From Paenibacillus sp. EZ-K15 (GTDB taxonomy: Bacteria > Bacillota > Bacilli > Paenibacillales > Paenibacillaceae): a stretch of 64,000 bases of DNA. Below the pieces are notes generated by a model that saw nothing but the letters and a program-made list of their open reading frames with translations, had not been told where the DNA came from and searched no databases. The position numbers and the translations under genes are program-made. The stretch covers positions 1 through 64,000 of the forward strand of contig NZ_PDHM01000020.1 in the NCBI RefSeq assembly GCF_002573715.1, read 5' to 3'. Below are positions 60,995-64,000 of this stretch, piece after piece (positions within the stretch are counted from its first letter, which is position 1; every line of letters starts with the position of its first letter).

Positions 60995-62589
60995 ATCGAT
61001 GTCCACCTCCACCCTGCCGGATACTCATTCTTCAATATTCCTGCCTGCCATTTGCCCCAACCGGCTGAGTATCCGTCTATACACACTAACACATAACCCT
61101 TCGCTTCAGCACCCGATCGACAGATCACGCGCTCTTCCGGAATCGATAAGGTTTCCCCTTTCAAATACCGGACCGCTTCCCCGTCCTCGGAGGACAGGCT
61201 GACATATCTAACAGCCTCATCCGCTCGAAGAGCTGTAGCCAAGGGATGTCCAGGTACAAACCATTCATTCTTCAACTGTCCCATATACCATCCGGGACGA
61301 ATCACTTTGAGCTGCTTCAGCTGCTCTTCTGGCAGGAGCGATACATAGACATGGTTCCCGTAGATTACGGGATATCCCGTCAGCTCCATATCCAGCTGCT
61401 CGCGAATAAAGGCTTGGAATAGATGAATCGAACCCGATTGAGAATCTGTAACGCTCCGGCGGGATGCCTGCTGGCGCGTTGCACCTTTACCGTATTTCCC
61501 TGGTTTACCTGATCGCTCCTCCCGAAGAGCAGTTTTACCTTTACGTTCACGGGATTGCTCTGTCCGGGAGGATATAGCAAGCGACTCGTTGATCAAGCCG
61601 CCTGGCTTGAATAATGGAGCTTGTTCCCGTTCAGCCTCACGCATGTCCAGCTCGCCCTCCCGCTGAAGCACGGCCATGAAATGTCCTTCGCCTCTGACCT
61701 TATGCGGCCACAGTCTGGCGGTCCCGGAAAGCTGCTTCAGCACATCGTCCTTCACCTTTTCCTGTCCCGACATCCAGGCCGTTTCCCCCGGAGAAAAAAA
61801 TTCCGAATGATCCACCGGGACCACGCAAAAATCCGGATGCTCATTCAGAAACTCCGCAATCATCCCTTCGTTCTCCTCCGGAGAGAAGGTACAGGTAGAA
61901 TACACCAGCCGACCTCCCGGACGGAGCATGGCTGCTGCCGATTTCAAAATATCCCGCTGCATCTCCGCAAACTTGAGCGGAGACGATTCGTCCCAGTACT
62001 TCAGCATGGATTCGTCTTTGCGGAACATCCCTTCGCCGGAGCAGGGGGCATCGATCAATATTTTGGAGAAAAATCCGGGGAAAGCACCCGCGATCCGCTC
62101 CGGATCCTCATTGAGCACCACGGCGTTCCGCACGCCGTACATCTCCAAGTTTTTGGCAAGCGCTTTGGTGCGGTCCGGATGAAGATCATTGCTAACCAGC
62201 ACCCCCTGCCCACTCAGCTTTGCTGCAATCTGCGTAGATTTGCCGCCGGGAGCCGCGCACAGGTCCAGCACCAGATCCCCCGGCGTTACGCCGAGCAGTT
62301 CAACCGGAGCCATCGCGCTTGGTTCCTGAATATAATATAACCCCGCATGATAGTAAGGATGCCGTCCGGGACGCTCTCCAGCCTGAGTATAATAACCGGT
62401 GGAACACCAGGGGATGGGCGCAAGGTCAAAGGGGGACAACTTCATGAATTCCTCTCTGCTGATCTTCAGCGTATTCACCCGAATGCCGGCATTCGGGGCT
62501 TGTTCATAAGACTTCATAAAATTGTCATAGTTTTCACCAAGCAGCGATTTCATCTTCGCCAGAAACGGCGAGGGCAGTCGTAATGCCAT
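60991..62589 (-). CDS. RsmF-family RNA 5-methylcytosine methyltransferase, copy 2
   Basis: A 532-aa paralogue of the protein at 37559-38947, of the same NOL1/NOP2/Sun family. 'LDLCAAPGGKSTQIAAKL' (SAM), 'IDAPCSGEGMFRKDESM' (motif IV Cys) and 'STCTFSPEENEGM' (motif VI Cys) are intact. A long Arg/Lys/Ser-rich linker (about residues 310-390) precedes the RsmF C-terminal domain 'GYVLVCIDGYSAGWGKWQAGILKNEYPAGW'. The linker is about 70 residues longer than in copy 1. It is co-translated with the pseudouridine synthase, which points to rRNA as substrate. Confidence 0.87.
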   Translation of the reverse strand: MALRLPSPFLAKMKSLLGENYDNFMKSYEQAPNAGIRVNTLKISREEFMKLSPFDLAPIPWCSTGYYTQAGERPGRHPYYHAGLYYIQEPSAMAPVELLGVTPGDLVLDLCAAPGGKSTQIAAKLSGQGVLVSNDLHPDRTKALAKNLEMYGVRNAVVLNEDPERIAGAFPGFFSKILIDAPCSGEGMFRKDESMLKYWDESSPLKFAEMQRDILKSAAAMLRPGGRLVYSTCTFSPEENEGMIAEFLNEHPDFCVVPVDHSEFFSPGETAWMSGQEKVKDDVLKQLSGTARLWPHKVRGEGHFMAVLQREGELDMREAEREQAPLFKPGGLINESLAISSRTEQSRERKGKTALREERSGKPGKYGKGATRQQASRRSVTDSQSGSIHLFQAFIREQLDMELTGYPVIYGNHVYVSLLPEEQLKQLKVIRPGWYMGQLKNEWFVPGHPLATALRADEAVRYVSLSSEDGEAVRYLKGETLSIPEERVICRSGAEAKGYVLVCIDGYSAGWGKWQAGILKNEYPAGWRWTSI

Positions 62590-62749
62590 ACATGGTACCT
62601 ACCTGTTCTGTATCGTATCGTTTGAAAGTATGTTTTCACCGTGCTGAAGCAAACATTCGCATGTTCCGCTCCGACTTTTAATATTGTATAATAAACTACA
62701 TTAAAAAGGACAAGTCCTTATTTATTATTAATCATTAGGGGGTGGATCC

Positions 62750-63277
62750 ATGAACCACAAAAAAAAGAATAAATACACCGCATTATACGCCTTCGGCGGA
62801 GTCTTCGTCTTATTGATTGCTGCACTCATTTTCTTGAACGGTCAAGGAGAAGCAAGCGAATTGTACGGAGGGAAGAAGGTCTCCAGCCTGAACCCGGCTA
62901 CGCAAGAACTCCTTAATGATCCGAACTACCAGCAAATCATTTTGCCGGATCAGCTGAAGAGCAAGGTCGACAACAAAGAGAACTTCTTCGTGTACTTCTT
63001 TGCATCCGACTGTCCGCACTGCCGTGCGACAACCCCGGAACTGATGCCTTTGGCGGATGATGCTGGAATTACCATGCACCAGTACAACCTTCGCGAGTAT
63101 CAGGAAGGCTGGAGAGAGTACAACATTGAGTTCACCCCGACGCTGGTCTACTTCGAGAACGGTGTAGAGAAAGAACGCATGGTCGGCGGATTGAAACCGG
63201 AAGGTTCCAGTGAAGGCTACTCCATCGATGACTTAAAGCAAATCCTGGATAAATATAAAGGGAGCGTGACGAAATGA
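62750..63277 (+). CDS. Membrane-anchored thioredoxin-like protein
   Basis: A 175-aa thiol protein facing the outside. A basic start and one hydrophobic helix (residues about 11-30) anchor it. The thioredoxin fold follows with active site C88-P-H-C91 in 'FFASDCPHCRATTPEL' and the cis-Pro loop 'FTPTLVYFENG'. A CPHC site is oxidising (DsbA-like) more than reducing. GGGGGTGG lies ahead of the ATG, and TATAAT at about 62685 may be its promoter. Its stop overlaps the start of the Cys-rich lipoprotein gene, which is a likely substrate or partner. Confidence 0.82.
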   Translation: MNHKKKNKYTALYAFGGVFVLLIAALIFLNGQGEASELYGGKKVSSLNPATQELLNDPNYQQIILPDQLKSKVDNKENFFVYFFASDCPHCRATTPELMPLADDAGITMHQYNLREYQEGWREYNIEFTPTLVYFENGVEKERMVGGLKPEGSSEGYSIDDLKQILDKYKGSVTK

Positions 63278-63729
63278 ACCGCACTCGCGCCATCCTCTTT
63301 ACCTTCGTCATTTCAGGCATGCTGCTGACCGCATGCGGCGGTAAAGAATCCGCTGCCGGGCATCAGCACGGCGCCGATTCTGAACGATATGAGACAACAG
63401 CCAGCATGACGGTTATGCCGAAGTTCTTGTCGAGCTATACCGACAATACGCAAGCAACCTATGCTACGGTCGGAGAATTAGAGGACATCATAAAGGAAAT
63501 CAAATGTTATTGCGGCTGCATGGACGAGGAGAACGGCTATCACGATTCCCTTCATCGCTGCTTCATTGCCGAGAACAAGGACGGCGAAGTCAAATGGACG
63601 GACCATGGCGCTCAATGCGGCATCTGCCTGACCGAGCTGCAGGATGCCAAACGGCTTCATGACGAAGGAAAATCCGTCGAGGAAATCAAACAGTTCATCG
63701 ATGATAAATACAAAGGTACCGAATCTTGA
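63274..63729 (+). CDS. PCYCGC-type Cys-rich lipoprotein
   Basis: A 151-aa surface lipoprotein. Signal peptide with lipobox LLTAC (Cys21). The mature part has C78-Y-C-G-C82, C96 and C115-G-I-C118, the pattern of the PCYCGC family, here with Lys in place of the leading Pro. The spacing suggests a metal or cofactor site. A His-rich 'GHQHGAD' follows the lipid anchor. The family is widespread in Bacillales without a known role. A four-base overlap with the thioredoxin-like gene suggests that protein makes or guards its disulfides. Confidence 0.8.
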   Translation: MNRTRAILFTFVISGMLLTACGGKESAAGHQHGADSERYETTASMTVMPKFLSSYTDNTQATYATVGELEDIIKEIKCYCGCMDEENGYHDSLHRCFIAENKDGEVKWTDHGAQCGICLTELQDAKRLHDEGKSVEEIKQFIDDKYKGTES

Positions 63730-63751
63730 TTCTGAATTTCTGAATAATCAT

Positions 63752-63803
63752 AAAAAAGAGCTGCCCAAAAGTAGATCCCTCTACAGACGGGCAGCTCTTT
63801 TTT
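63752..63803. terminator. Bidirectional terminator
   Basis: AAAAAAGAGCTGCCC (63752-63766) pairs perfectly with GGGCAGCTCTTTTTT (63789-63803), ending in T-runs on both strands, between convergent genes. Confidence 0.9.
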
Positions 63804-63818
63804 CACTTGTTCCTAAAG

Positions 63819-64000
63819 TTACTTGGAATGTGCCCGCTCCGGCTTTCGCCGCTGCGGAATGTTCGGCATGATGCGCTCCGATGCCAACTGAACTGCCTGC
63901 TTAAGCTCAGTATCCCCAATTTCGATCGTCAAATCCCTATAGGGAAATGGACGAACGTCATACGACGCCAGCTGCTTGGCGTAGTCCCGGACCTCGCTCA
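63819..64000 (-). CDS. 3' end of an unrecognised gene (partial)
   Basis: The minus-strand frame is open from the window edge to the TAA at 63819-63821, encoding 59 residues such as 'EVRDYAKQLASYDVRPFPYRDL', 'IEIGDTELKQAVQLASERI' and a basic tail 'PQRRKPERAHSK'. The composition is that of a soluble cytoplasmic protein. I cannot name the family from this fragment. The rest lies beyond the window. Confidence 0.55.
   Translation of the reverse strand, partial: SEVRDYAKQLASYDVRPFPYRDLTIEIGDTELKQAVQLASERIMPNIPQRRKPERAHSK

Overview
The window looks like a chromosome segment of a Paenibacillus-type Firmicute. The signs are consensus AGGAGG ribosome binding sites with frequent TTG and GTG starts, a tRNA-Leu without an encoded CCA, a lipoprotein/LplB/LplC carbohydrate ABC transporter next to a membrane AraC regulator, YqhH/YqhG, YqzE, YhaO/YhaN, YkvI, a class II (B12-dependent) ribonucleotide reductase, and a bacillibactin-type siderophore locus with a DhbF-like dimodular NRPS. 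I see no insertion sequence, prophage or CRISPR array.

Layout. 1-1600: an area of decayed small genes, all on the minus strand (alpha/beta hydrolase, an unknown fragment, a frameshifted SRPBCC gene). They are separated by copies of an intergenic repeat, and there is a candidate small antisense RNA. 1673-7664: sugar-type ABC transporter (binding lipoprotein, two permeases) plus a membrane-bound AraC regulator. 7896-12357: a tight operon of a soluble beta-propeller 'glucose/sorbosone dehydrogenase' followed by a complete ECF transporter (A1, A2, T, S). 12464-16280: remnants, a small secreted protein, and a membrane-anchored alpha/beta hydrolase divergent from a MarR regulator across a 47-bp palindrome. 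16322-19118: nrdJ with upstream NrdR-type boxes. 19373-30378: housekeeping and conserved genes (SNF2 helicase/YqhG, YqzE, amidase, divergent polysaccharide deacetylase, tRNA-Leu, small proteins, xpt, YkvI). 30433-38947: DNA-repair pair YhaO/YhaN, a glycosyltransferase, a diguanylate cyclase and an RsmF-like RNA methyltransferase. 39122-42087: a quinone/aromatic-stress-type operon (dioxygenase, LLM flavin monooxygenase, FMN reductase) behind a strong promoter that carries an operator-like palindrome. 42279-59224: the iron island. 59403-64000: HAD phosphatase, pseudouridine synthase, a second RsmF-like methyltransferase, a membrane thioredoxin with a PCYCGC-type lipoprotein, and the end of an unrecognised gene.

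The best-defined system is the catecholate siderophore island on the minus strand. Its order is AraC/binding-protein fusion regulator, ferric-siderophore binding lipoprotein, trilactone hydrolase, dhbA, dhbC, dhbE, dhbB, dhbF, mbtH and MFS exporter. Two Fur-box-like sites (one perfect 7-1-7) lie upstream of the first two genes. The locus makes 2,3-dihydroxybenzoate, activates it, joins it to two amino acids, cyclises and exports the product, recognises the iron complex outside the cell and hydrolyses it inside. The importer permease and ATPase are not in this window. The second A domain reads as threonine; the first differs from the glycine code of bacillibactin, so the product could be a variant.

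The most novel-looking module is the beta-propeller/ECF operon. Its propeller has no visible signal peptide and its S component has no recognisable substrate.
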